Origin: Oscillospiraceae bacterium
GTDB taxonomy: Bacteria; Bacillota; Clostridia; Oscillospirales; Oscillospiraceae
DNA length: 64,000 bases
Direction of reading: 5' to 3'
Assembly: GCA_009780235.1 (NCBI GenBank)
Contig: WRAK01000002.1
Coordinates: 62,001 to 126,000 of the forward strand
The position numbers and the translations under genes were made by a program. Under the pieces are notes generated by a model. That model was not told where the DNA came from and ran no database searches. It was given only the letters and a program-made list of their open reading frames with translations. This document shows, in pieces, positions 50,712 to 59,491 of this stretch; the first letter of the stretch is position 1, and each line of letters begins with the position of its first letter.

Positions 50712-51755
50712 TTATTGTGCTATCATCTCCATCAACGCATCCACCAACCTATCCATCGGCACCTTGCCGACCGTCTCGCCGTGGCGGAACAATAGCCCCT
50801 CCCCCGCCCCGCCCGCGATGCCGAAATCGGCAGCAGACGCTTCGCCGGGGCCGTTGACGGCACAGCCCATGACAGCTACGGTAATCTCCCGCGTGCTATC
50901 CGCCAGTCGTTGTTCGACTTCGCGGGCGAGGGGGATGAGGTCAATGTTACACCGCCCGCAAGTGGGGCAGGAGACGATGTTCGGGCCGAAGCGGCGCAAA
51001 CCCAAGCTCTGCAAGATGGCACGGGCGGCTTTGATTTCCTCCGCGGGGTCATCGGTCAGGGACACACGAATGGTATCGCCGATGCCGTCTAGGAGCAGAC
51101 TGCCGATGCCGATCGCGCTTTTGACGGTACCCATATAGGCTGTCCCCGCCTCGGTCACGCCGAGGTGGAGCGGGTAGCTCGTCCGGCTGTGGAGCAGGCG
51201 ATAGGCCGCCACGGTATCGGGGACGCTTGAGCTTTTGACGGAGAGACAGATGTCGTCGAAATCGAAGCGGTTTAGAAGTGCTGTGTGATACAGCGCACTT
51301 TCCACCATAGCCTCCGGTGTATGACCGAATTTGGCGACGATATCCCGCTCCAATGACCCGCCGTTGACGCCGATACGGATCGGAAGTCCCCGTCCGGTAC
51401 AGGCGGCCGCGACTTGCCGTACCCTGTCGTCATCTCCGATATTGCCGGGGTTGATGCGGATGCCGTCCGCCCCTGCGGCGGCGGATTCGAGGGCGAGGCG
51501 GTAGTCGAAGTGGATGTCGGCCACGAGAGGGATATGTATTTGCTCTTTAATCTGCGCCAGCGCGTGTGCCGCCGCTAAGTCGGGGACGGCGAGGCGTATG
51601 AGTTCACAGCCTGCGGCCTCCAACCGATGGATTTGCGCCACGGTGGCGGGGATGTCGCCTGTTTTGGTGGAGGTCATGGACTGGACGACAACAGGGGCGC
51701 CGCCCCCGATAGGGACGCCGCCCACGGTGATTTGTTTGCGTGTGGTGGTGTTCAA
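50712..51755 (-). CDS. ispG: 4-hydroxy-3-methylbut-2-enyl-diphosphate synthase (flavodoxin/ferredoxin)
   Basis: This 347-residue iron-sulfur enzyme of the MEP pathway has an N-terminal TIM barrel (VQSMTSTKTGD, LVADIHFDYRLAL, RINPGN) and a C-terminal domain with the cluster cysteines in CPTCGRC and VMGCAVNGPGEA. It is separated from rseP upstream by a double-hairpin repeat. Confidence 0.96.
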   Translation of the reverse strand: MNTTTRKQITVGGVPIGGGAPVVVQSMTSTKTGDIPATVAQIHRLEAAGCELIRLAVPDLAAAHALAQIKEQIHIPLVADIHFDYRLALESAAAGADGIRINPGNIGDDDRVRQVAAACTGRGLPIRIGVNGGSLERDIVAKFGHTPEAMVESALYHTALLNRFDFDDICLSVKSSSVPDTVAAYRLLHSRTSYPLHLGVTEAGTAYMGTVKSAIGIGSLLLDGIGDTIRVSLTDDPAEEIKAARAILQSLGLRRFGPNIVSCPTCGRCNIDLIPLAREVEQRLADSTREITVAVMGCAVNGPGEASAADFGIAGGAGEGLLFRHGETVGKVPMDRLVDALMEMIAQ

Positions 51756-51778
51756 GGTGTTGTCCTTTCGGGTATTTT

Positions 51779-51850
51779 GTAGGGGCCGATGCCCACATCG
51801 GCCCGTGGTTATTGCAGGAGATGCGGGTCGATGTGGGCATCGACCCCTAC
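51779..51850. repeat. Double-hairpin intergenic repeat
   Basis: Arms 51779-51804 (GTAGGGGCCGATGCCCA...) and 51825-51850. The same core word as the argD-argF copy, with the mismatch in the other arm. Confidence 0.88.
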
Positions 51851-51852
51851 AA

Positions 51853-52920
51853 TTACCGCGCCGCTATCTGTATAATATCATTGAAAATAATATAAATCAT
51901 AAACCCGAACAAAAGTGCCAGTCCGGCGGTGTTGATATAGTTCTCGACTTTTTGGGGTACTTCTTTGCGTGTAATTTTCGCAATTGCCGCCGTGACTAAC
52001 ATGAGGAATATCCGCCCGCCGTCGAGACCCGGGATGGGCAGGAGATTCATCATGGCCACGCTGATGGAGATGAAAGCCGCCAACATCGCCAGACTCAGGG
52101 TGGCATCTCTGGCTGTTTCCGCTGTCGTGCCGACTTGGTGCATAATGTCCACGATGCCGACGACGCTGGAGACGTCCTCCATCCCTGCTTGACCGCTCGT
52201 GAACATGCGGAACATGAGGGGGATTTGACGCATGAGATCCCGGGTCTGGTTCCAAGTGTGACCTAATCGGTCACCGAAGGTGGGGTTGTCAATGCGCTCG
52301 AAGTAGAAACCGAAGCGGGGGGCGGAAGGGTTGCCCTCGGCGTCGTAGAAGATCTGCCGTTGGAGGGGGAGGTCGTTTAGCTCCACTCTTTGTCCGTCGC
52401 GGATGACGACGATATCCACCGTGTCGCCGGTGCGCATTTCGAGGAGCATATCGATGTTGGGGCGTTGATACACACGTACGCCGTCAATGCTGTGAAATTG
52501 GTCGCCTACCATAAAGCCCTGCTCTCCCGCAAGCGGGAGGCCGTCGGCCAGCCCGGATAGTGTGGTCGTGGACAGAACGGGTAAGGCCCCGGCGACGAGA
52601 AGCAAAATCAAGAACCCTGCTGCAATGTTCATCACAGACCCGGAGGCGAAGATGATAATCCGCTTCCAAATTGGTTTGGTGAAGAGACTTTTGTCGCCCT
52701 GTATCTCGTTGTCATCCCCGTCCAATGCACAAAAACCGCCGATGGGGACGGCGCGGAGGCTGTAAAGGGTCTCTTTGCCCTGCTTTTTCAGCAGTTTCGG
52801 CCCCATGCCGATGGCAAACTCCGGCACACCCACCCGAAACGCCTTGGCGGCGATAAAGTGGCCGAATTCATGGACAGCGATAATGAGACCGAAGATGAGG
52901 ATGGAGATTAGGATAAACAT
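51853..52920 (-). CDS. rseP: Site-2 membrane protease RseP
   Basis: This 355-residue intramembrane zinc protease has HEFGH in the first helix, a PDZ domain in the middle (about 125-200, GEQGFMVGDQFHSIDG) and the NLLPIPGLDGGR motif near the C terminus with the third zinc ligand. It cleaves membrane-anchored anti-sigma factors and signal-peptide remnants. In most Firmicutes dxr lies between cdsA and rseP; here only a 91-bp gap with a repeat fragment is found. Confidence 0.95.
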   Translation of the reverse strand: MFILISILIFGLIIAVHEFGHFIAAKAFRVGVPEFAIGMGPKLLKKQGKETLYSLRAVPIGGFCALDGDDNEIQGDKSLFTKPIWKRIIIFASGSVMNIAAGFLILLLVAGALPVLSTTTLSGLADGLPLAGEQGFMVGDQFHSIDGVRVYQRPNIDMLLEMRTGDTVDIVVIRDGQRVELNDLPLQRQIFYDAEGNPSAPRFGFYFERIDNPTFGDRLGHTWNQTRDLMRQIPLMFRMFTSGQAGMEDVSSVVGIVDIMHQVGTTAETARDATLSLAMLAAFISISVAMMNLLPIPGLDGGRIFLMLVTAAIAKITRKEVPQKVENYINTAGLALLFGFMIYIIFNDIIQIAAR

Positions 52921-52940
52921 GGGTGCTCCTTTGCGCGGGC

Positions 52941-53010
52941 AAATTTAAATCATCGCCGCAGGCGATACCACAATTGCTCATTGCTAATTCGCATATGCAG
53001 AGCATATGCG
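52941..53010. repeat. MITE-like fragment
   Basis: It shares AAATCATCGCCG, AGGCGATACCACAATTG and following bases with the element at 53902-54024 (opposite orientation), and ends in a GCATATGC hairpin. Confidence 0.7.
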
Positions 53011-53011
53011 C

Positions 53012-53884
53012 TTACCCTTGTAAAAATACCGGGAGCCAGAATACCAGTACGGTGATGAAGGGGGCGAGCAGTATCATGCTGTCGAATCGGTCTAACATGC
53101 CGCCGTGACCGGGGATGAGGGAGCCGAAGTCTTTTTTGCCGTATTCCCGTTTAATCATGGAGAAAGCCAAATCGCCCAGTTGTGTGACCGTACTGCCGAA
53201 GATGGCATAGAGGGCGGCGGCGAGGAGGTTGTACTCTGCGCCGAAAGCGAGAATCATGACAAGACAGTAGATGAGCATAAAGGCTAGTGCCGCCGCAAAG
53301 CCGCCGAGACTGCCCTCGATGGTCTTTTTGGGGCTGATTTTCTCAATGAGCTTGCGCTGACCGAAGAAAAAGCCCGCAAAGTAGCCGCCCGCGTCAGAGA
53401 TAAAGGCGATGGCGATGGGAATCAGCACATAGACCCGCCCGTCAAAGAACAGGCCGCCGCTCCCGAAATCTCCGAACAACATCCCCTCCGGGATGGCGCG
53501 CAAGACGGCAAGTGTTCCCAAGAGCAGCGGAATGACCCCGCCGGCGAAGAACGTGAGACCCACAAAGGAAAATGGGATGGCTCTGTCTGTGTCATAGGCC
53601 AAGATGGCCTCGACGAAGAGGGCGATAAGCAGCAAAAGCGCAACAAACAGCCCGCCCATGCTGATGCCGGGGAAGCTCTGTACGAGCGGAATCAAAAATG
53701 CAGAAACCGCCGCATAGCCGATGATGCGAGGATTTGTGTCAACCCGTGTGGCCATCATAAATTCCACCGCACAGAGTGCCGAAACGGCACCCAAAAGAAT
53801 CCCGAATGCCCAAGGCGGCAAAAGGAAAATAACCGCCAACAAGACGGGAATGGCGACGGCTGCGACGATGATGCGTGTTTTCAT
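53012..53884 (-). CDS. cdsA: Phosphatidate cytidylyltransferase
   Basis: This 290-residue membrane enzyme makes CDP-diacylglycerol for phospholipid synthesis. It has about eight helices and the C-terminal signature KREYGKKDFGSLIPGHGGMLDRFDS. The ATG at 53884 follows AAGGGGA. A longer frame to 53998 runs through a MITE-like repeat. Confidence 0.95.
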   Translation of the reverse strand: MKTRIIVAAVAIPVLLAVIFLLPPWAFGILLGAVSALCAVEFMMATRVDTNPRIIGYAAVSAFLIPLVQSFPGISMGGLFVALLLLIALFVEAILAYDTDRAIPFSFVGLTFFAGGVIPLLLGTLAVLRAIPEGMLFGDFGSGGLFFDGRVYVLIPIAIAFISDAGGYFAGFFFGQRKLIEKISPKKTIEGSLGGFAAALAFMLIYCLVMILAFGAEYNLLAAALYAIFGSTVTQLGDLAFSMIKREYGKKDFGSLIPGHGGMLDRFDSMILLAPFITVLVFWLPVFLQG

Positions 53885-53901
53885 ATCTGAATCCCCTTTT
53901 T

Positions 53902-54024
53902 TGCAATTGACAATTGATAATGTACAATGGACAATTGTGGTATCGCCTACGGCGATGATTTTAAATTTGTCTGCGAAGCAGACCACATTCATTGTCAATT
54001 ATCAATTGTCAATTGTACATTGAT
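53902..54024. repeat. MITE-like element with AATTGACAATT termini
   Basis: About 123 bp between uppS and cdsA. The ends carry related inverted words (CAATTGACAATTGATAATG and CATTGTCAATTATCAATTG), and internal hairpins are CGCCTACGGCG and GTCTGCGAAGCAGAC. No reading frame; a non-autonomous mobile repeat is likely. Confidence 0.8.
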
Positions 54025-54762
54025 TTAAATGCCCCCATACCGCCTGTCTCTCTCTTGAAAGGCTATGATGGCTTTGTCGAGTTCATGCGGGTTGAAGTTG
54101 GGCCAGAGGGTTTTGGTGAAGTAGAACTCACTATAAGCGGATTGCCAAAGCAGGAAGTTGGAGAGCCTCATCTCGCCCGAGGGGCGGATGACTAAGTCCG
54201 GGTCCGGGATGTTTGCGGAGTAGAGGTAGGTGCTGAAGCTCTCCGCTGTGAGGGGCGGGGCGGTTCCGTTTTTGTAAGCTTCGGCGTAGGCCTCTGTTGC
54301 ACGCAAGATTTCATCTCTGCCGCCGTAGTTGAGGCAGATGTTGACCTGCACGCCCTCGAACCGCTTTGAAATGGCCTCCGTTTCGGCGATGAGGGTGCGG
54401 AGGTCTTCGGACAGGACGCTCGTGTCACCGAAGAATTTGAGCTTGACGCGGTCACGCTCCATTTGGGCGATGGCTTCGCGGAGGTATTTCTCCAAGAGAC
54501 CCATGATGGTGGCTACCTCATCCGGGGGGCGTTTCCAATTCTCTGTGGAAAACGCGTAAACGGTGAGGTATTCGATGCCGATATTTTTGCAATGGGTGGC
54601 GATGGCGCGGAAATTTTCCGCACCGGCGGCGTGACCCGCCGTGCGCGGCAATCCGCGGCGTTTGGCCCAGCGGCCGTTACCGTCCATGATGATGGCAATA
54701 TGACGGGGGAGCTTGCTTAAATCAGGCTCCCCCGCCGATTTTGATTTGCGAAATAGGCGCAT
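54025..54762 (-). CDS. uppS: Undecaprenyl diphosphate synthase
   Basis: This 245-residue cis-prenyltransferase makes the lipid carrier for peptidoglycan and other wall polymers. It has IAIIMDGNGRWAKRRG with the catalytic Asp, YLTVYAFSTENWKRP, CLNYGGRDEI and DLVIRPSGEMRLSNFLLWQSAYSE (split here over the conserved RTSGE-like site, which reads RPSGE). The ATG at 54762 is chosen over a TTG nine bases earlier for its AGGA spacing. Confidence 0.95.
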   Translation of the reverse strand: MRLFRKSKSAGEPDLSKLPRHIAIIMDGNGRWAKRRGLPRTAGHAAGAENFRAIATHCKNIGIEYLTVYAFSTENWKRPPDEVATIMGLLEKYLREAIAQMERDRVKLKFFGDTSVLSEDLRTLIAETEAISKRFEGVQVNICLNYGGRDEILRATEAYAEAYKNGTAPPLTAESFSTYLYSANIPDPDLVIRPSGEMRLSNFLLWQSAYSEFYFTKTLWPNFNPHELDKAIIAFQERDRRYGGI

Positions 54763-54813
54763 ATGGAACAATCCTGTCCGGGCGGATATGGAATCCGCCC
54801 CTACGATTTGGGG

Positions 54814-55365
54814 TTAGAGCTCCGAGAGCTCTTTCTCTTTCTTGGCCGTGAGGTCGTCGATTTCTTTTGTGTATTTGTCCGTGAGTTTTTGCAAGTCCCG
54901 CTCGGTGTTTTTCAGGTCGTCTTCGGTAATCTCAGACGCCTTTTGCTGCTTTTTGAAAAACTCTACCGCGTCTCTGCGGATGTTGCGGATGGCGACTTTG
55001 CTGTCCTCGCCGTACTTTTTGACGTTCTTTGCCAACTCTTTTCTGCGCTCTTCCGTGAGCTGGGGGAAACTCAGGCGGATGATTTTTCCGTCATTCGTCG
55101 GGTTGATGCCGAGGTCAGAGGTTTGGATGGCTTTCTCAATCTCGCCCAGAATGCCGCCGTCATAGGGTTGGATGGCGAGGGTTCTGGGGTCGGGAGAGGA
55201 GATGGTGGCAACGTTTTTGACGGGAGTCGGCGTGCCGTAGTAAAGGACGGAGATTTGGTCCAGCACGGCGGCGTTGGCTCTCCCCGCCCGGACGGAGTTG
55301 AACTGGTTCTCCAACACGGAGATAGATTTTTGCATACGGTCTTCGTAGGTTTTGTATTCGCTCAT
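54814..55365 (-). CDS. frr: Ribosome recycling factor
   Basis: This 183-residue tRNA-shaped protein splits post-termination ribosomes together with EF-G. It has the N-terminal MQKSISVLENQFNSVRAGRA, the YYGTPTPVKNVATI domain and the C-terminal helical bundle ending in KKEKELSEL. Confidence 0.97.
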   Translation of the reverse strand: MSEYKTYEDRMQKSISVLENQFNSVRAGRANAAVLDQISVLYYGTPTPVKNVATISSPDPRTLAIQPYDGGILGEIEKAIQTSDLGINPTNDGKIIRLSFPQLTEERRKELAKNVKKYGEDSKVAIRNIRRDAVEFFKKQQKASEITEDDLKNTERDLQKLTDKYTKEIDDLTAKKEKELSEL

Positions 55366-55449
55366 TTTGGTGCTCCTTTCAGTCGCTAATGTAGAATGTA
55401 GAGTTTAGAATGTAGAATGAAGGGCGGGCGGCAGGATGCCGCCCCTACA

Positions 55450-56166
55450 TTATCGTTTGACGGTGGTGCCGATTTTTTCGCCTTGGACAACTTTGAGGAT
55501 GTTCCAAGGGTCTTCCAAGGCGAAGAGGACGACGGGAATGTTGTTGTCCATGGAGAGGCTTGTCGCCGTGGAGTCCATGACTTGCAGGTGTTGGGCGAGG
55601 ACATCGTCGTAGGTGATGGAATCGTATTTCACGGCGTCGGGGTCTTTGTTGGGGTCGGCGGTGTAGACGCCGTCTACGTTTTTGGCGAGAAGGATGACCT
55701 CCGCGTCGATTTCCGCCGCGCGGAGGACGGCCGCCGTGTCCGTGGAGAAGTAGGGGTTGCCCGTACCGCAGGCGAAGATGACCACGCGGCCGCGCTTGAG
55801 ATGCTTATCCGCCTTGAGCCGGATATAAGGCTCGGCGATGGCACGGATTTCCAAGGCCGTCTGCACACGGACGGAGACGCCGCATTGTTCTAACACATCG
55901 GCCAGCGCGAGGCTGTTCATGACGGTGGCGAGCATACCCATGTGGTCGGCTCTTGTGCGTTCCATTTTGCCGTCGCCGTCTTTGACGCCCCGCCAGAAGT
56001 TGCCGCCGCCGACCACGATGCCCACCTGGACGCCTTGGTCTACGCAGGCCTTGATGACTTCGGACACACGGTGCATCATGTCGAAATCCAAGCCGAACCC
56101 CGTGCCGCCCGACAGGGCCTCGCCGGAAAGTTTGAGCAGGATGCGTTTGTACACAGGCTGTTGCAT
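55450..56166 (-). CDS. pyrH: UMP kinase
   Basis: This 238-residue hexameric kinase makes UDP from UMP. It has [10 protein letters not shown] at the N terminus, [28 protein letters not shown] and the C-terminal [14 protein letters not shown]. It is first of the pyrH-frr-uppS-cdsA run. rpsB and tsf, which often precede it, are absent here. Confidence 0.97.
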   Translation of the reverse strand: MQQPVYKRILLKLSGEALSGGTGFGLDFDMMHRVSEVIKACVDQGVQVGIVVGGGNFWRGVKDGDGKMERTRADHMGMLATVMNSLALADVLEQCGVSVRVQTALEIRAIAEPYIRLKADKHLKRGRVVIFACGTGNPYFSTDTAAVLRAAEIDAEVILLAKNVDGVYTADPNKDPDAVKYDSITYDDVLAQHLQVMDSTATSLSMDNNIPVVLFALEDPWNILKVVQGEKIGTTVKR

Positions 56167-56209
56167 TGGCAGATACCCCTATCATGTATGGTTGGTTACT
56201 ATCGCTTCC

Positions 56210-56238
56210 ATTTTAAACTATTTTTTGCTTACTCACAA
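56210..56238 (-). promoter_or_regulatory. Promoter of the pyrH operon
   Basis: On the minus strand, TTGTGA (56233-56238), a 17-bp spacer and TAAAAT (56210-56215). Confidence 0.6.
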
Positions 56239-56320
56239 GAGGTTTGAAAAAATTTCCCTGCATAATTCGTTGTGCTTCTCCGTAAATTAGTATGGACAAC
56301 CATTAAAAATTGAAGGCGTG

Positions 56321-56413
56321 ATGCCGATGGAAGACAAGAAGAAACTCTGTATTGACCTCGCGGTGGTGTATCTGCTGAATGCGGCCATTATCTTAATGGC
56401 TCTCTGGATATAG
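56321..56413 (+). CDS. Very small membrane peptide, hypothetical
   Basis: A 30-codon frame encodes MPMEDKKKLC followed by one hydrophobic helix ending in MALWI. A GAAGG lies five bases before the ATG. It ends 36 bp before the DUF378 gene in the same direction. It was not recognised as a family, and could be chance. Confidence 0.35.
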   Translation: MPMEDKKKLCIDLAVVYLLNAAIILMALWI

Positions 56414-56449
56414 GCCGCCGCGGAGTGACTTGAAAGGAATGGATACCCT

Positions 56450-56662
56450 ATGATTATGGATCGAATCGCCCTTATCCTCGCGATTGTCGGGGGCTTAAAC
56501 TGGGGCATAGTGGGCATTTTCGGCTTTGACATTGTGGCGGCTCTCTTCGGCGGGCAGATAGCGGTCGTGAGCCGCGTGATTTACACATTGGTGGGTCTCT
56601 CGGCCCTGTGGTGTATCTCGCTCTTGTTTCGAGAAAGAGAACTCGCCAACGAGCGGGTATAG
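56450..56662 (+). CDS. DUF378 family small membrane protein
   Basis: This 70-residue protein has two helices. The first carries the family signature LxxVGGLNWGxVG (LAIVGGLNWGIVGIFGFDIV), and the second follows VSRVIYTLVGLSAL. The function of DUF378 is unknown. AAAGGA at 56433-56438 fits the ATG at 56450, and a terminator follows. Confidence 0.85.
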   Translation: MIMDRIALILAIVGGLNWGIVGIFGFDIVAALFGGQIAVVSRVIYTLVGLSALWCISLLFRERELANERV

Positions 56663-56676
56663 CGCAATCGCAAACA

Positions 56677-56710
56677 ACCCCGGATGCCGCTGTGTCCGGG
56701 GTCACTTTTT
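56677..56710 (+). terminator. Rho-independent terminator
   Basis: ACCCCGGA pairs with TCCGGGGT around a 10-base loop, followed by CACTTTTT. Confidence 0.85.
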
Positions 56711-57019
56711 GTCGAGGATACAAGATTGATACACATGTGTAACTTTATGTAAACATCAGGTGCATATTTGCAACTATTTTCCCTGTGGATAAGTCTGTGG
56801 ATAATGTGTGAAACCCTATTTAATTCAGGAACAAGGTTCCGTGAAACAAAAGCGAGGGTATACAGACTGCGGTGCATAATCGATAATGTGAATGCCGCGA
56901 ACGTGAAAACAACGATTTTTTGCCTGAGGGAATTTTATCTTTTTCTTTACTTTTTTATTCTGTATGTGTTATGCTGTACAAGGCAAGAATCGAATTATTG
57001 TGTAGAAGGAGAGAAAACC

Positions 57020-57874
57020 ATGTCAGAATTTATCATTATCGCAAACAACACCTGTGACCTGCCGGAAGAGATTTTGAAGCCCTTAGATGTCATCGTCCTA
57101 CCCCTCGGGTTTAACATCGGCGACGAGAGCTTCAAGGAGATGGATGTCGTAGAGTTTTACAAGCGCATCCAAGACGGGGCCATGCCCACGACGAATGCGG
57201 CCAACATCGGTGAGTACATAGAGCTCTACGAGCCGGCTCTGCAAGCGGGGAAAGACGTGTTGAATCTTGTTTTCTCCTCCGGTCTCTCCATGACTTATAA
57301 CGCCGCCGTCATGGCCGCGCAAGAGATGTCCGAAAAGTACCCGGACAGAAAAATTTACGTGGTGGACACGGCCGCCGCTTCCTTGGGCGAGGGCTTGATT
57401 GTCCGTGGTGCCGCTGAGATGCGTGCCGCAGGGAAGAGCATTGACGAGGTCAGAGACTGGGCCGAGGATACTAAGCTGAAAGTGGCACATTATTTCACTA
57501 TCAACGATTTGGGTCATCTGAAAAGAGGCGGCCGTATTTCCGCCGCACAGGCTGTCTTGGGCGGGATGTTGGGCGTGAAGCCGATTTTGCGTGTCAACGA
57601 TACAGGCCATCTCGTACCCATGGACAAGGTGCGGGGCCGTCAGGCGGCTTTGCTCAAACTGGTGGACTTAGCGAAAGAGAATGCGGTAGATATTGCGAAT
57701 CAGACCGTCTACATCAGCCATAGTGCCTGTGAAGATGAGGCCGTATGGCTAGGCGAACAAATAAAGGAAAAGCTGGGCGTGAAAGATGTGGTCATCAGCT
57801 ATGTCGGTCCCGTTATCGGTTCGCACACGGGCGTTGGCGTGATTGCGCTGATGTGTATTGCGAAAAGCCGCTAG
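57020..57874 (+). CDS. DegV family fatty-acid-binding protein
   Basis: This 284-residue protein of the DegV/FakB type holds a fatty acid for phosphorylation by FakA. It has the N-terminal IIIANNTCDLPEE, the TTNAANIGEYIELYEPAL block, LVFSSGLSMTYNAA (lipid carboxylate site), the DTAAASLGEGLIV segment and LKRGGRISAAQAVLGGMLGVKPIL. The ATG at 57020 is preceded by AAGGAGA; the frame upstream to 56768 is not family sequence. No fakA is in the window. Confidence 0.92.
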   Translation: MSEFIIIANNTCDLPEEILKPLDVIVLPLGFNIGDESFKEMDVVEFYKRIQDGAMPTTNAANIGEYIELYEPALQAGKDVLNLVFSSGLSMTYNAAVMAAQEMSEKYPDRKIYVVDTAAASLGEGLIVRGAAEMRAAGKSIDEVRDWAEDTKLKVAHYFTINDLGHLKRGGRISAAQAVLGGMLGVKPILRVNDTGHLVPMDKVRGRQAALLKLVDLAKENAVDIANQTVYISHSACEDEAVWLGEQIKEKLGVKDVVISYVGPVIGSHTGVGVIALMCIAKSR

Positions 57875-57941
57875 GGGTTCTTTTGATGGAAGAAATCGCC
57901 CGCAGTTTCTTTTGCAAAAACTGCGGGCGAAAAATTACCTC

Positions 57942-57970
57942 TTGCCATGAGGCGGGAGATGTGGTACACT
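57942..57970 (+). promoter_or_regulatory. tRNA promoter
   Basis: TTGCCA (57942-57947), a 17-bp spacer and TACACT (57965-57970), 35 bp before the first tRNA. Confidence 0.6.
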
Positions 57971-58004
57971 ATGTGTTGCGAGCGGGGCAACCCGCCGTAT
58001 GCAC

Positions 58005-58081
58005 GGGCCTTTAGCTCAGTTGGTTAGAGCATCCGGCTCATAACCGGACGGTCCCGGGTTCAAGTCCCCGAAGGCCCACCA
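58005..58081 (+). tRNA. tRNA with CAT anticodon (Met or lysidine-modified Ile)
   Basis: 77 bases including the encoded CCA. The acceptor arms GGGCCTT and AAGGCCC pair, the D arm is GCTCAGTTGGTTAGAGC, the anticodon loop is CTCATAA and the T loop is GGTTCAAGTCC. A CAT anticodon serves initiator Met, elongator Met or Ile2. The absence of an initiator-type acceptor mismatch favours elongator Met or Ile2, which cannot be separated here. Confidence 0.93.
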
Positions 58082-58262
58082 GCTCACTACCGGGGAGGTT
58101 GCGTACTGCACCAAACCGTTATTCGCTTCAAAGGGAAATGCCCTTGCCTTTAGACCCCGCCGGAGGCTAGGGGGTTCCCCAAAGGGGGACCAGTCCCCCT
58201 TTGGAGGTGCATCGTGAGCGAAGCGAACTAATACGTTTTCCGCAGGAAACGTATGCACCTAA

Positions 58263-58338
58263 AGGGGTATAGCTCAGTTGGTAGAGCAGCGGTCTCCAAA
58301 ACCGCGTGCCGAGGGTTCAAGTCCTTCTGCCCCTGCCA
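58263..58338 (+). tRNA. tRNA-Trp (CCA anticodon)
   Basis: 76 bases with encoded CCA. Acceptor arms AGGGGTA and TGCCCCT, anticodon loop CTCCAAA with CCA, T loop GGTTCAAGTCC. GC content falls sharply right after it and a tyrosine integrase gene follows, so its 3' end is the probable insertion site of the foreign element. Confidence 0.95.
58310..58338 (+). other. Probable attachment site (attL) at the 3' end of tRNA-Trp
   Basis: The T-arm/acceptor end of tRNA-Trp marks the change from GC-rich chromosome to AT-rich element. tRNA 3' ends are the usual targets of this integrase class. The matching right-hand copy lies outside the window, so the exact core is not defined. Confidence 0.6.
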
Positions 58339-58343
58339 AAATT

Positions 58344-58384
58344 CCCGCAATCCTTGTAGTTTCAATGGGTTGCGGGTTTTGCTT
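58344..58384 (+). terminator. Terminator after tRNA-Trp, supplied by the element
   Basis: CCCGCAA pairs with TTGCGGG, followed by TTTTGCTTT. Confidence 0.6.
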
Positions 58385-58453
58385 TCCCGCCGTGTACGAA
58401 TTGTGTACGAATGAGTTTTCAGAACCGCTAGTCGATGCCCCCAAAAATGACAA

Positions 58454-58490
58454 ATGATGACCATACTTTTTACGGTGTGGTCATCATCTT
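58454..58490. terminator. Terminator at the 3' end of the integrase gene
   Basis: ATGATGACCA pairs with TGGTCATCAT. T-rich bases follow on the plus strand and, after five bases, on the minus strand too. Confidence 0.65.
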
Positions 58491-58493
58491 TTC

Positions 58494-59465
58494 TTATGCG
58501 ATTGCGTTCAATATATCGACTGCTTTTTCTTCCTCTCGTGAATACAAATGACTGTATGTATTCCATGTTTCCTCAACTCTTGTGTGTCCTAATCTTCTCG
58601 CAATCTCCTGTATGTTGATTCCTGCATTTGCTAATACGCTAACGTGTGAATGCCTAAAATCGTGTACACGAATCTGTTTTATTCCTGCCAACCCTGCAAA
58701 CTGTACTTTTCTGTTGTAAATTGACCCATCTCTCAAACATCTTTCGCCACTACTGCAAATCAAATCATCTTCGCTAAAACCTCTCAACTGCTTTTTGCGC
58801 TCCTTATGTGTTTTCAAAATATCAATCAAAGGTTGAGGTATTTGCAACGTGCGTATAGATGATTTTGTCTTTGGCGGTGTGATTATATCAACTCTCTCTG
58901 ACTTACTGTATTTCTGTAAAATACTGCGCTCAACGTTTAACAACGCACTTTCAAAGTCTATATCGCTCCACCTTAAACCATGACATTCACCTTTTCGCAA
59001 CCCTGTGTAGAATAAAATATTGAAGAACACATAATACTCCCACTCTGAATAATCCTTGTGTTTCTGCTCATGTTCTTCTGCGTGTTCTTTCGCTACGCTG
59101 ATAAACTTCTTAAATTCCTCTGCCGTATAAAATTTTACCTTTGGTTTAACATACATTGAATCTGTGAACGTTCCTAATTTTGTCAGATTATTCTTTTCGA
59201 TATACTCCATTTTTACCCCCCAATTTAACATTGCTCGTAATGTTCCATATGCGTGTTGCCTTGACCTTAACGCCAACTGTTCCTTTCCCTCTATATATAT
59301 TTTCCATTTTTGAAACAACCTAACTGTTAATGCGTCGATGTACACATCTGCCAGCATGGGTTCAATGTGCAAGCGATAATCACGACGATTTGATTCTAGC
59401 GTTGATTCTCTTGTTGACCGCTTTTTAGATGCCATGTATTCATCATATAACTGCTGTACAGTCAT
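58494..59465 (-). CDS. int: Tyrosine recombinase/integrase (core-binding and catalytic domains)
   Basis: This 323-residue integrase inserts and excises the element. It has the SAM-like core-binding domain (about 1-95) and a catalytic domain with Arg in YTGLRKGE, HDFRHSH (H-x-x-R), GHTRVEETWNTY with the His and nucleophilic Tyr. The arm-binding domain normally at its N terminus is encoded in the frame before it (59492-59674). The ATG at 59465 has only AGAGG directly against it, so this start is uncertain. A -1 shift at the end of the upstream frame would give one protein. Confidence 0.92.
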   Translation of the reverse strand: MTVQQLYDEYMASKKRSTRESTLESNRRDYRLHIEPMLADVYIDALTVRLFQKWKIYIEGKEQLALRSRQHAYGTLRAMLNWGVKMEYIEKNNLTKLGTFTDSMYVKPKVKFYTAEEFKKFISVAKEHAEEHEQKHKDYSEWEYYVFFNILFYTGLRKGECHGLRWSDIDFESALLNVERSILQKYSKSERVDIITPPKTKSSIRTLQIPQPLIDILKTHKERKKQLRGFSEDDLICSSGERCLRDGSIYNRKVQFAGLAGIKQIRVHDFRHSHVSVLANAGINIQEIARRLGHTRVEETWNTYSHLYSREEEKAVDILNAIA

Positions 59466-59491
59466 CCTCTGTTGAATATGACCCCCCTCTT

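Noticed and set aside
57897-57931. Strong hairpin after the DegV gene as a rho-independent terminator
   Set aside because: The stem is good but As, not Ts, follow on the plus strand, and the minus-strand side is not T-rich enough to be sure, so it was not listed as a terminator.
57886-58014. 42-codon frame with CKNCG motif before the CAT tRNA
   Set aside because: It contains the tRNA promoter and runs into the tRNA itself. The cysteine codons fall in a hairpin (GCCCGCAGTTT/AAACTGCGGGC), so a chance frame is more likely.
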